Assembly: GCF_958298935.1 (NCBI RefSeq)
Contig: NC_084930.1
Location: 28,928,001 to 28,992,000, forward strand
Direction of reading: 5' to 3'
Length of the DNA: 64,000 bases
Origin: Phragmites australis
Taxonomy: Eukaryota; Streptophyta; Magnoliopsida; Poales; Poaceae
A program made the translations under genes and the position numbers. This document shows positions 21,226 to 32,029 of this stretch, piece by piece. The notes under the pieces are model-generated. The model did not search any database. It saw only the letters and a list, made by a program, of their open reading frames with translations, and had not been told where the DNA came from. Each line of letters begins with the position of its first letter. The stretch's first letter is position 1.

Positions 21226-21570
21226 GGTCATCTTCAGCAGATACTTAAATATTCATCCTCTATAATATTATTATAGCATCTTCTAACACTATTACAGTAT
21301 CTTTATTTTTTTCATCTCCAACAACTACCTTATTTCTTACCTTCCATTACACCTCTTCTCCTCTCAGACCGACACGAATACTCAGTGCACAGTGATACGG
21401 GCACCTTCTTCGGCCGCAATTTTGCCAATCTTCATTTGCAGCCTGTTTCCCTGTAGTAGCGAAAAAGTAACTTTGGAGTAGTTATTGGAGCATGATACAG
21501 GCGAGGGCGATCGGCAAAACGCGCTGAACAGGGAAACGGCCGGCCGATACGGTCTTTATTGGAGATGACC
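21226..21570. mobile_element. MITE (GGTCATCT...AGATGACC ends), 345 bp
   Basis: The left end is GGTCATCTTCAGCAGATA; the right end, reverse complemented, is GGTCATCTCCAATAAAGACC. The flanks are TAT/TAA, suggesting a 3-bp Harbinger-type duplication, but this is not exact. The paralogous duplication unit 1 lacks this segment near 16955, so it inserted after the duplication. The middle is GC-rich (GGCCGGCCGATACGG). No coding capacity. Confidence 0.65.
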
Positions 21571-21838
21571 TAAGAACATACATGTCCAGAGAGAGCTCCA
21601 AACTCAGCAGATGATTTCACGGAATTGATTGATGGAATAGAAGCCTTTGAAAGTTCTCATGGTGGTCTCCCTCACTATACCTGTGCAATACATTGGGGAA
21701 AGTACCGTGTTTTTTAGCCTTTTTGTATGAATGGCTTCATGATATCCATCACTTGCCCCGTGCTGCTGGTTTCCTCTAGATTTGCGTCTGAGCTATGGTA
21801 CCGAATGTAAGTACAACCAGACGAACTCTTCTCGTGAA

Positions 21839-22063
21839 GGAAAAACTGTCAAGGACTCAGGATGAGGATCCTGAGGCGTATCCTCATTCATTTAGGTGCT
21901 ATAAGAAGATCAAAAACACTTGCCGCGCATTCATAGTGAGAGGCTAAACTTGTCATGCCATGATGGTGGACTGACTCTCAGGACAAACGTGACAGCTCAA
22001 TGCGTCAGGGAGTTTCTGACCCTTGGGGTTGCGACCTCCGGGGAAAACCTTAAGTACGATATA
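21839..22063. other. Unassigned spacer
   Basis: Short stretch of mixed composition with no supported feature. Confidence 0.4.
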
Positions 22064-22336
22064 GCTCGTGTTTGGTTGAGTTGAGGTTTTTGGTTTTTAG
22101 GTTGAAAAGTTGTTTTCTGTTTAATGGTTGATGATTTTTTGCTATTAGTTTTTATAATAAATTTTTAGCTTCTCAGTACGTTAAAACAGAAAAGCTCATT
22201 TGAACTAGCCTCTTAGTTTATTTTCTAAGAAACCAATTTTTTAGCTTTTCAAAAATTAGCTTTTAACCACCTGTTTGATTAGACTTCTGGTTTCTGAAAA
22301 GCAGAAATAAAAAAAAAAGCTTAACCAAACATAACC
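22064..22336. mobile_element. MITE with GTTTGGTT-type inverted ends
   Basis: The left end reads GCTCGTGTTTGGTTGAG; the right end, reverse complemented, reads GGTTATGTTTGGTTAAGC. The interior is AT-rich and repeats AGCTTTTC / GAAAAGCT words in both orientations, giving it fold-back potential. It is related in style to the 13216 MITE. Exact boundaries and the flank duplication are uncertain (possibly ATA). Confidence 0.5.
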
Positions 22337-22645
22337 ATAATATGAAAGTTCACAGAGTGGAGATACACAGTGTCATCCACCTACATAGCACAGTTTATTG
22401 GTGGAATCCCTTCGGATTTCGGGGTTTTCATTTGGAAGCCATGGGCCATCCCAAAATGCAAGTTATTTGCATGGCTAGTAATTCAGAGTAGGCTTTGGAC
22501 GGCCGAAAGACTGGCGCGTAGGGGTTGGCTCCATAACTCGCCTTGCAGTCTCTGTTCCAAAGAGACGGAAACTAGTATTCATTTGTTGGCGAACTGTCGT
22601 TTCATGAAGCGGGTTTGGCATGGCATCACGCCTTGAATCGGTCGG
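22337..22645 (+). pseudogene. LINE reverse transcriptase C-terminal fragment (zf-RVT)
   Basis: The frame gives YIAQFIGGIPSDFGVFIWKP, then KCKLFAWLVIQSRLWTAERL, ARRGW, and CSLC...SIHLLANCRF. This is the zinc-binding domain (zf-RVT) near the C-terminus of plant L1-type reverse transcriptases, with the CxxC...H...C pattern. The endonuclease and RT catalytic regions are absent, so it is a 5'-truncated LINE. I did not find a clear flank duplication. Confidence 0.75.
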
Positions 22646-23795
22646 CCGACTTTGCTTCACTTTTGTTTGTAACCTTTGTTACCTCACTCTTATTCACTAT
22701 ATAATCTATGACTGAAAATAATTTTAAAAAGTAGTCTATCAAATTAGAAGAATACCAGTGAATTTTTTTAGATTTTTAAAAATTTATTTGAGACCCTAAC
22801 AATTATTAGAATTTATAAAAGTAGTTTTTTTTTAGAGAATTTTAGTTTAAATTCTACACAAATTTTTTGAATGAATACAATTAAAATAGGTTGCACATGT
22901 ATTATGAAATACACATAAAAAGTTATAGTACCAAAGCAACAGAAGATTACCACTTTGAATAGAGCATATGTGAGACTAAATAATAGTTATGAACAGTAAT
23001 TTTAACAACTACTGTTCATCCGACGGGCTAACAGCTGAGAGGCGGCAAGGGTCTAATTGCATTTTCAGAGTACGATAAGGATCTATACTGTTACGGTAGT
23101 AGACTTGGACTGTTTGTCATCCTTTAAAGGACGATAAGAGCCTAATCTTTCTATAAGAAAACAGCAGACGTCTATTTTTTAAATACTTATATCAAGAATT
23201 TATTTATTTAATATTTTAAGTTAAAAATATAAAAAAAAAACTCGATCTAGAGGGCCCGACCAACTGGGCCGTACGGGAGGCGGTGGCATGGTGGGCGACA
23301 AGGCCACAAGGATCTCCGTGTGGACGGGATCACAGGGAGCCGCCGGTGGATGCGACAGCGGATCGCACCAACTGACGGTCGGGCAGCCGTGACTTCATGC
23401 TCTGCGGCATGCGGCCATAGATCGACCAGCTCAAGAAGGGATCCGATTTGGCGACGAGTCATGCGGGAGCCTCGTGGATCTGTCCGCGCACCACCTCGAC
23501 AGCGTCGGCTACCCACTTGAGCTGGCGGCGCCGATGCTCCACAAATACGGCAGCCGATAGTCTCAGTCAGGCCCAGGCCTCAGGAGACGAGAACGCGAGC
23601 CTCTAATAGCCGCATAGCCCAGCACACCTAACGAAAATAGATCAGTTCGGTAGATACCCTCTGTCACAACGCTGTCGAGCTCGCCGGGCGCCAGAAACAG
23701 GGACCTCTGCTCACCGGAAATAGAGACGAAGGGTCAGCCCAGGTCGGAAAAAGGTTCGAAACCAAAGCATTCCTTTCCATTTCTCGAAGGAATTG
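22646..23795. other. AT-rich spacer, then a small GC-rich island
   Basis: 22646-23240 is AT-rich with no gene. 23240-23590 is a GC-rich island with a broken frame (a + strand stretch ending LELAAPMLHKYGSR then a stop) that looks like decayed coding DNA; I cannot name a family. Confidence 0.35.
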
Positions 23796-24050
23796 CTAAG
23801 ATATCTCCAACTATATTTTTTTTAATTTCATTCTTTTCCTGATTTCCTTTTCCTTTCCTATTTTCTTTATTTTCTCTTATCTCCAACAATTTTATTTCCA
23901 AAAAAATCGTGAAAGAAAAAAAAAATTCTATTTTGAAAAAAATAATTGTAAAAATCTCTTCATGATGAAAATCATTAGAGCATTGAAAAGAAAAAAAAAA
24001 CCCTTTATGACGGAAATTTAGACCATGAAGGAAAACCGCCATAGTCTTAG
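23796..24050. mobile_element. MITE, family also present at 42521-42800
   Basis: It begins CTAAGATATCTCCAACTATA and ends ...GTCTTAG, giving short CTAAGA inverted ends. The internal block ATTTTTTTTAATTTCATTC...CTTTATTTTCTC aligns with the copy at 42521 (CTAAGATCATCTTTAACTAT...). The flanks carry a ~35-bp near-duplicate starting GCATTCCTTTCCA at 23767 and 24081. No coding capacity. Confidence 0.5.
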
Positions 24051-24479
24051 ACTCACTTTTCAGTTCCATGCCTGACCCCAGCATTCCTTTCCACTTTTCG
24101 ACAAGAATTACTAGTCACTTTTCTTTAACAAAACACATATACGTGACCACGCTTGACACAAAGGAGAAAAGAATGTCTCGTACTATGCATCAACTCACTT
24201 TTGGTATCCCTACGTCTACATATTACACAACAGCAAACATCCAACTCTCGACTCCTGCACACTCGTTTTAAGGTTTTTTCTTTTTTACCAGGAACCCCCG
24301 TGCACTCCATCCTACACACTCCTTTTACACGATAGCAAGCATCAAATTCTCAAGCAGATGTGGCCGGCATTGGATACCATTTCTAGGCTTTGAAGAATAG
24401 ATGCAAGAATCAATTGTTAAAGTGAACTTGCAATCGCTGTGAAAATGGCACCGATATACACATTGCAACTGCGTCAACG

Positions 24480-27400
24480 TCACAAAATTGTGCATCCACA
24501 GCTGTTCTGCTTGGGAGAGCTTGACTGCTGCTTCTCTGAAAAAGGGAGACAACACATTTAAGAATCCTTTTGTGGTGAATTATTTAAAAAAAAACATGGC
24601 ATGAAAGTAAGGCGAAACAATGCATTCAGCAAATGTATGCGCAGTCATCAAATGTATGCACACAGAGTTATGGACTGAATGTATTTGACTGATTAATTAA
24701 CTTAAATGTAGAGAGCAGCGAACAATGTCAGAGACAATATATTTGACTGATTCACAACAATGAGCAGCATAGATGAAAGTGTAGACCTAAAATGAACACT
24801 GTATACTCTTGCTGTTTTAGGGGTGACATTGAAAAACAATAGGTGCTAGGGAAGGCAATGGGTACCCGTTACCCGCTACCTGGAGGGTAATTACTCCATT
24901 AGAGGCTAGGTATGGACTATTTTTCATACCCACGAGTATATTAGCAGGTAAAAATCTCACCCATCGGGTGAAGCGGGTTCGGGCACATTCTAATAGTACC
25001 TGAACCCGTTTACCCATGGGTCCGAGTCCCCCACCAGGCCACCTCCTACATTGCTTGGTCCAATCGGCCCACCGCCCATGCAAATACGCAATGAAACCCT
25101 ATTGGCTAACCCTGTGTCCACGTGACTCGTCATCCCAGCTGCCCCCAATCCACATGTCTGTTGTTCCACAATCTCTAGTCTCCCTCCCCTCGCGACCATG
25201 CTTGGCCGCTACACGTTGCCACACGCCCACTCCCGCACCGGTACACCACAACGTAGGAGACCGTAGAGCAACAAACTCTCTCGAGAGGTCGGCATGTCGC
25301 CCTCGGCCTCCGTAATCCGGCTCGGGCGCTTGGCACTCGACAGCTCAACGCGTCGCCTAGTGCAGCAGCCTCCGTCAACCGCCTCTGTCAGTCCGTCAAC
25401 CGTCGCGACGTTGGCGTCTCCTAGTGCCGCAGCCTCCGTCGACTGCCTTGGCCCACCGCATGGTCAAATCCAACCACCTGCGGCGGCGGCGCGGCCCACT
25501 GATCCCTACGTCGTCGCTCGCGGTCGGCAAGCCGCTGCCATTCGGCGCGGTGTCGCGACACTCGTACGTGTTCGATGGTGAGGGCGGGTGCTTGGAGGCG
25601 TCGTGGGGCCTCATGGCGTCTTCGGGGACGGCTCGGCCCAAGGAGTTCATGTGGCACGATGTTGAGCTCCCGCGCGCATTGCCGGACGCGGGCGCGATTG
25701 CCGCCAAGCCGCTCCACCACACGCAGGCACTGGTCGAGCTCATGTGCCCACCGCCCACACTGCAGGAGATCCTCGCGTTTTGTCGCCACGAACCCGCTCT
25801 GTGCTACCATTGCCGTGGAAGGAGACAGTGGTGGTGACGCGCTCCTACTTCGCATCAGCTCGCCGGGGCCGGTAGGGAGCGCCTATGTGCTCCGCCTCGC
25901 TACGCGGGTCACCGAGAGCTCCGTCATCACCGTGTCCGTCGATGGTATCCCACGACTAGCGTTTGGGACCACACAGGCGTCGCTCCTCTCTGAGGTGCCA
26001 CTCGACATCGTCACGTCACGCTCCGACGAGGGTCGTAGCGGTGGGCACACCGTCGACGGTGGCGGCATGATCGAGGAGCGGCTGCTTGAGTCCCTACTCG
26101 CGATGAACCATGCCAACAATGCGCACACCGACAACCCGGTGCCGCGGACCGTGTCCAACCTCCTCGTGCACATCTTCGGTACGCATGTAGACCATGCCCA
26201 CCACATTGTGTATGTGGTTTGAATCCTGTTATTCCTACATTCCTGTTGTAGTTCTGTTATTGTGTAGCTTCCTGCTGAAGCGGGTGTGGGTAACCCATCG
26301 GGTACCCATTACCCGCTCAGGTATGGGTATGGGTAAAAATTATACCCGTGTGCAGGTATGGGTATTGTAGCGGTTCCGTTTGTTTGAGACGGGTACGGGT
26401 ATGGAGTGCTGTTACCCGCCAGGTCTAGACCCATTGCCATCCCTAGCAGGTGCATTTGACTAATTATTTCTGGAGGACAACGGTCAACATTTCAATTCCA
26501 TTGGCACAATAGGGTTTCAAGCCTCTACAACTTACACTAGTGAGATCATCAAACACATTAGGAAAATAACTTGAACAAATAAGAGGAAAACTAAGCATTA
26601 CCACTTTTGCTAGACTGGGGAGGCCGCACAACAACATGCATTGTAATCACACTTCCAGGAATTTCTCCTACTGGGACTCGAGACTCAGCAAGAGTTTTGC
26701 TATTCTCCAGTATCCTTCCAGCATTGATGAGCTTCACATCATTGACGGTTTTTGGAACTATTTCTTTATCTGACATACATGAAAAAGAGTACTATGAACA
26801 CAGACACAAGACATACTTCACAAAGGTTCTGGAGGACTGAAGTAAGCCAATAGCTATGTAAAACGATAGTATTCCGAGAAACTAATGCAAAAACTAAGTG
26901 TTTGAAAAATAATAATAACAGACAATAAGGTGATAAAAAGAAGGGTAACTGCGACTTCCGAGCAGCTTATCAGTCATCACAACTCCTCCTTGAAGTATGG
27001 TCACTTGTGTTAGCCGTGTTAGTTTAACTTGCCTCATCCACAAAGCATGCTCTGATGCCTGTTATAAACAGATGTTTTTTTTCCTTATATACTGTGAACC
27101 TTTCATCGGTCATTAATCCATCTAAGCTAATAAGATCTGAAGCTTCTTGCCACCTCCAAATTTCTTTCCCAGTTCCAACCCATTAGAATGTGCCAATTTC
27201 AGAAAACGTAAACAGTGGTCCAGTTGCACAAAATCAATATAGTGTACACTTGTTGAACTACCATACAGATATGAGATATGGCAGAAAATGCTCACACTAC
27301 ATGTAATATGTCTTTTGTACAGTTAATACTTTCATGCGACCACATGTTGAATGCGATCCTGTCCCATGCAGATGCTCAAATGCACTCCACATTTACAGCT

Positions 27401-28327
27401 ACAGGCTTAATCCAATCATATCTGCTTCAATAACCAACAAATTCATTCTGACGGTTAGCTACAACAAAGTACTGGGAGGAGAGGGACCCCTGATTGTTCA
27501 GAATTCAGACAGAACTGCCAAACCATTGATGATCATCTATGGACACAACAAGATAAGGCAGGCAGTCGCATTGAGCCACACAATCTCAGGAAATGGTCCA
27601 GCCATCACATGTTTGAAGAGGACCTCAGCATGCATCTTAAGATACAGAAATCCAATTTCCAAATATACTCGCACTCTCAGATACCACCAAAAACAAAAAT
27701 TCTTCTGCCCATCTCTTTAGACAATGCAATGAATAGGGAAACCCCAGACAGGCATATCCATCCATCTCAAGTACAAGGAAAGAGCTTGTACATTTAAACT
27801 CTGACATGGAAGGTAGTATTTGCCACTACAGGTAAGGAGACTTCAGAAGACCATCACTTGGGCAAGCGTCTGAATAACCAGCTACTGCAGGAACAGAGCA
27901 AACAGCGCCCTGACCGAATCCAGCCCACAACAATCACGCAATCGACAGAGCAGCCTGATCGCAGCACGAAAAGTAACGGTAATAACTCCCAAAGCACAAC
28001 GCAACCGTCCGCGCCAAGAGCCCAAGAACCATGGCCCGACATCCGTTTCTTCTTACCGGATCAGGACACAGGTAAAGGCAGGACAGGCGAACAAGCAACC
28101 TCCCGAAACAGGAGGCGTAAAAAAAAGCAGAGCTGTATATATACGCAAGAACAGAGGCAGACAGAGAGAGAGATGGAGGAATCGATGGTCTCACCCTGCG
28201 GCCACCGGGCGAGGACGAACTCCTTGAGCGCGGCGACGGTGGTGGCGGGGTCGTACTTGCTGGGCCCGATGTCGGAGCCGTCGAACAGCCGGAACTTCAC
28301 CTCGATCGGCTCCTTCCCGCCGGCCAT
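24480..28327 (-). CDS. MUB: Membrane-anchored ubiquitin-fold protein (MUB), three coding exons
   Basis: The exons on the - strand are 28327-28195, 26769-26602 and 24535-24480, giving 118 aa, the usual MUB length. Exon 1 starts MAGGKEPIEVKFRLFDGSDI. Exon 2 carries the rest of the ubiquitin-like fold (KEIVPKTVNDVKLINAGRIL, VGEIPGSVITMHVVV). Exon 3 ends KQNSCGCTIL. All four splice sites are GT/AG, and phases agree: G|AT gives Asp45, and G|AG gives Glu101. The C-terminal CTIL is a CaaX box (Leu favours geranylgeranylation) and the adjacent Cys may be palmitoylated. MUBs tether group VI ubiquitin-conjugating enzymes at the plasma membrane. Intron 1 is 1,425 bp; intron 2 is 2,066 bp and is swollen by a hAT element. 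The gene looks intact. Confidence 0.93.
24847..26445. mobile_element. 1.6-kb hAT-type element inside MUB intron 2
   Basis: The left end is TAGGGAAGGCAATGGGTACC; the right end, reverse complemented, is TAGGGATGGCAATGGGTCTA. Subterminal GGGTACCCGTTACCCG words recur at both ends. The flanks are ATAGGTGC (24839-24846) and GCAGGTGC (26446-26453), 6 of 8 matching, as expected for an old hAT 8-bp duplication. No transposase frame is present. The interior 25290-26220 is GC-rich and coding-like. The element lies between the exon 2 donor and exon 3 acceptor and does not disturb either. Confidence 0.8.
25424..26222 (+). pseudogene. GC-rich coding-like segment carried by the hAT element
   Basis: A + strand frame runs from 25424 (VGKPLPFGAVSRHSYVFDGE, PPTLQEILAF). 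It appears to continue, after one frameshift near 25780, in another frame as VATNPLCATIAVEGDSGG...GPVGSAYVLRLATRVTESSV...LLVHIFGTHVDHAHHIV to 26222. The composition (high GC at third positions) matches grass genes and not the flanking intron. I read this as a host gene fragment captured by the element, but I do not recognise the donor gene. It is antisense to the MUB transcript. Confidence 0.45.
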
Positions 28328-29143
28328 CTCCCGCGGCCGGATCCCCACCAACCCTTCCTCCCAAGATCCCAACTACCGCAGCGGCGGAAGGGGTTCAGGG
28401 GGAGAAGAAAAGGCTGCCAGAAATCCGCGCAGGAAGGGCAAGAACCGATGCGGATCCCGCGAAGGATCCGATCGATCTTTTGTGCGAGAATTTAGAATCG
28501 CTTCGCGGGGGGAGAGACAGGCGTCCCGATGTCGACGAGAAGAGGAGAGAGGGGAGAGAATGGAGGGGAGGGGAGAGAAGAGGGTGTTTTGACGGATATA
28601 CCCTCCGTGAGCTCGGTTTTTATTTATTCTACTGGGTGATTAGGCGTGTAGAGGAGGTGCAGTCGCTGAACTGCTGACTGGTTGACCATTTGACCCAGGA
28701 GCCGCCTCTTTGCTTCGGAGAAGAGAAACTCGAGTTGATATTTCGCATTGATCTTTCAACAGCTCTTCAAAACCTGTTGAAAAAACAATTAATGGCCTTT
28801 TGAAGTTGTAAGGCCATTGTCAATACTAATTTTAATATTAATTAGATATCCACATAAGTAAAAAGATGATATGATAAGTAATTTAAAGGTAAGAGAGAAA
28901 AAGATTGTTTCTTATGAAAGAAATTAGCTTTTTAGCAATCTTAAATAATTTTAAGATAATAAATTGCTTTGAAATATTAAAAAGCTAGTAAGTTATACGT
29001 ATGCATTGAAAGCTTATTTTTTAATATTAATTTCTTACTTCACTTATCTTAGACATCACCTAAAAACAAAGCATTGGAAGTGATCTAGACACATCATACA
29101 AGAACTAAGGCGGCAGCGTGATGTATATTGTTTCGCTGGAATG
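28328..29143. other. MUB 5' leader and promoter, then AT-rich spacer
   Basis: 28328-28600 is rich in G, A and C, as in a 5' UTR. On the - strand, an AATAAATAAA stretch near 28617-28630 could be the TATA region. 28760-29075 is AT-rich with a possible MITE (left GGCCATTGTCAATAC; right end less clear). Confidence 0.4.
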
Positions 29144-29291
29144 GGGATGGGTGTAGAGCACCAATTAATATCCGTAAATTCACACTAGTACAATTTAATT
29201 AACTAATTAGTCATTTTAATATAATTAAAATAACTAATTAGTTAATTGAGTTGAATTAAAATGGATATATGGATCGCTCTATACACATCCC
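29144..29291. mobile_element. Palindromic MITE, ~148 bp
   Basis: The left end is GGGATGGGTGTAGAGC; the right end, reverse complemented, is GGGATGTGTATAGAGCGATC. The whole element folds: TTAATTAACTAATTAGT near 29196-29213 pairs with ACTAATTAGTTAATT near 29231-29245 around a short ATTTTAATATAATTAAAAT centre. No coding capacity; the flank duplication is not clear. Confidence 0.6.
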
Positions 29292-29594
29292 TAATCTAAG
29301 AAGGAGCGCAACAAGAGAATCTTTAGGTCACTTGTAGCAACTCATTCATGTGTGGCAGCTTCTAGTGTGGCGAGCGGCGATGGCCAATCTAGGAAACAAG
29401 GGAGGGCAAGAGGCTAGAGGCTGTGGACACCAGGAAGATTAGGCAGCGGTAGCCGAGTGTAGTGGAGTGGCTAGGTGGGGTTTTAGGAATAGGGGAGGGT
29501 AAGGGTGCTGGATCTAGAATTTTGATGTCAGTTTTGGTTTTTTGGTTTGTGCTAGTTGAATCAAATAATAGTTATTAGGCTAATAGATCGCTAC

Positions 29595-29799
29595 TAGTGT
29601 TGGGAGGTTCGTTATATAGGTACTCTGATCTTGTGGGTAAATGGGTATAGATACTAGAGAATAAACCTGTACCTACTTCACCTGATGGTGATGATTTTAT
29701 CCGCTAAGGGATTTAGGGGCAAAATTTGGCCTACACCCGGCCTCTAATGGAGGAATTACTCATCAGGTACCAGGTAACGGGGCCCTATTGCCATCTCTA
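29595..29799. mobile_element. Short fragment related to the MUB-intron hAT family
   Basis: The right part (GCCTCTAATGGAGGAATTAC, then CAGGTACCAGGTAACGGG and ATTGCCATCTCTA) is the same as the reverse complement of the left end of the 24847 element (GCCTCTAATGGAGTAATTAC...). The left end (TAGTGTTGGGAGG) is weak and no flank duplication is seen, so this is a deleted derivative. Confidence 0.5.
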
Positions 29800-31053
29800 C
29801 TGATGTGGCTTAGCCGGAGAGGATTCAGGATTTGCCACCCTAGCCCATGTATCAGTTACTAAGGCAACTCTACGTATCAGTGACTCAAGAGAAGGGACTT
29901 TAGGTGACAAAAAATTAAATAGCTCAGCCGGGAGGCTTGAAACCACTGTTTGGGAGAAATATGCATGTGGTAGACCACGTGAAGTAAAAGTCCACGACGC
30001 CCAACTCCACTCTCCAGTCTCCACCACTCATCTCGATGGCTCGACCTAGTCAAGACTCAAGATGGCCGCGGGCGAGTGCGAGATGGGGCACGGTAGCTGC
30101 GGCGCATCGGGCATGGCTGTCGGCGCATACGAGGCAAGGCACGGCGGCAGCGGCGACGCAGCGCGTGCGAAGCCGAGGCGGGGCGTGGTGCTGGCAGCGT
30201 GTTGGGCGGGGCTCGGCAGCTAGGCACGAGGGCCTCAGTGGTGAGTCGTCTCAAGGCGCCTCCCATGACCCTTCCACCATATGTATGTTGAAATGTTTCT
30301 TGGGCTACTTTGTGCATTCTTAGTGCTGATTCTATGGAATGTAGGATGATTTGTGCTACCGGTGAAATACATCGTGCTTGCGTAGAGTTAAATTGAAATG
30401 TGTCTTTTGACGCTGCTGCGGTAATCTCCGCACCCGAACGCTGGTGGCTGGGGCGATTGCCGTAAGTTCTCGCTTTCGCTCGCACTCTGCCAGGGAAATT
30501 CCGGCCTGATCTGCTAGGGTGTTGCTGGCTGCAGAGGCTAAGCATTTTATTTGGGAGATTATGTTCAGGATTTGGCTGCTTATTTAAGAATTTTTATTTC
30601 AATCTTGTAAGATGTGAATTAGCGGCAACGGTGGGACTAGGATCTATATTTTAACGTAGTTTGGTTTAGCTTGGATCTCTTTCCAACTTTGACTGTAATT
30701 TGGCAAAGACGTTTGGGTCTTCTCGATTCTGGGATTCGATACTGTAATTTGTAAGTGTATGGCTGTATTGAAAATTTTGATGAGCTTCGATGTCTCTCAG
30801 GTTGTAGAGTGAAGGTGGAAAGTGTGAATAGTTTCTCTTTATTTCAGCCGAAAACACATCTACAGGGTGAGAGCACATATGGTTGCATGATGCCTTCTGT
30901 TCCCATCTCCTGAACATCCCAAAACTCTAATTGAAAATTCTGTTAGAACACTCTAATTTAGAAGAAGAATTTATAGTAGTTTGTTGTTACTAGAATATAG
31001 CTGTTAAGTTTATTTGTGCTAGTTTATTTAAGAATGTGCATAAAGTTGGTACT
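29800..31053. other. Unassigned spacer
   Basis: Contains a small GC-rich patch (30040-30240) with short frames on both strands and no recognisable protein, followed by AT-rich DNA. Nothing else is supported. Confidence 0.4.
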
Positions 31054-31071
31054 AAATGCTATACAAATTAT

Positions 31072-31889
31072 TACTAAAGATACCCTTAAAAGAAGAAATT
31101 GGAAAGGAGACACCAATTGTGTTTTCTGTTGTGAGGCTGAGACTATTGAACATCTGTTCTTCACTTGCTCGATGGCTAAATATGTGTGGAGCCTGATTGG
31201 GCTGGTTATTGGTGCCGATTGTAGGCCTGAAAACATGGAACAATATTTTGTTTGGGTGCAACATTTCCTCCCTACTGGGGGCGCTTGCTATATGGCGGGT
31301 TTAGCTGCTGTTATATGGGCTATTTGGACAATGAGAAATAGGGTAGTTTTTGACAAAAAGCAGGTTAGATCTCCTACTGAGATTGTGTGTTCTACTTGCT
31401 CTTTTCTTCGGTATTGGGCAGGTCTCCTCCACGGTCAGCACAGAGACTCCCTGGAAGCTGGAGCTCAGACGCTGCAAGAAACAGCTCTCCTCTTCCATCC
31501 CAAGAAACAAGCTGAAGGCACGATGATGCTCGCCAAAGGCCAAGGAGCTGATGGTGTTCCAAGCTGAAGCAATCATCGATGGAGTGCGGTTGCAGTTTTC
31601 AGTGCTGTTGGCACTCGGTCCGGAGATGGTTTTTGTATCTGAAACTTGGCGTGGTAGATACCGGTCTAATAGGTTAGAAGTCGTTATGCTTGGATTGTGG
31701 TTTCTGGTCTTGGACATGCGGTCTATTTTGGCTAATCGGCAGCCCTCGGTGCTGCTCCTCAGGCGTCAGATGTATAGATTCTGCTGTTTGCGCACGCTTT
31801 TGTTGTAAATATTGCGAACTGATTGATGGGGATGGTTGTAATTTCGTTGCATTTGTGTAATGAAATCAGGGGTAAGCCTGTTCTGGAAA
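31072..31889 (+). mobile_element. 5'-truncated LINE with an 18-bp target-site duplication
   Basis: The 818-bp insert is flanked by perfect copies of AAATGCTATACAAATTAT at 31054-31071 and 31890-31907. Its frame (to 31567) gives RNWKGDTNCVFCCEAETIEH, LFFTCSMAKYVWSLIGLVIG, then AVIWAIWTMRNRVVFDKK: the zf-RVT domain and C-terminal tail of a plant L1-type RT. Non-coding 3' sequence follows, ending TTCTGGAAAA. The catalytic RT and endonuclease are missing through normal 5' truncation. Confidence 0.88.
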
Positions 31890-32029
31890 AAATGCTATAC
31901 AAATTATGATTTGTATAGAGAGAGAAAATGAACTATATATGATATAATATGTATACTAAGTTCAAGATCCCAGGCCCCGCCAATGACTCTCAGGATGCCG
32001 TGCTCCATGTCAGCGCTATGCCGAAAGTA

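Larger units (their letters stand above)
17443..21838 (+). repeat. Duplication unit 2, interrupted by two insertions
   Basis: It begins with a decayed mTERF C-terminus: IDCH...FADAYTVLVLVV against FIDCHKDSVTGLADAYAAAR in the intact gene. It then follows unit 1 to about 17764, resumes at 19720 after a 1,955-bp LTR element, and is interrupted again by a ~345-bp MITE at 21226-21570. It shows scattered substitutions and small indels relative to unit 1. The missing gene body between 17212 and 17443 suggests that a whole mTERF copy was once duplicated and largely deleted. Confidence 0.75.

Noticed and set aside
27334..27720. 128-codon + strand frame in MUB intron 1
   Set aside because: No domain, unconvincing composition, and it lies within an intron of a well-supported gene on the other strand.
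27858..28592. 244-codon + strand frame over MUB exon 1 and its leader
   Set aside because: Antisense of the conserved MUB exon 1; product is Gln/Arg/Ser-rich low complexity.
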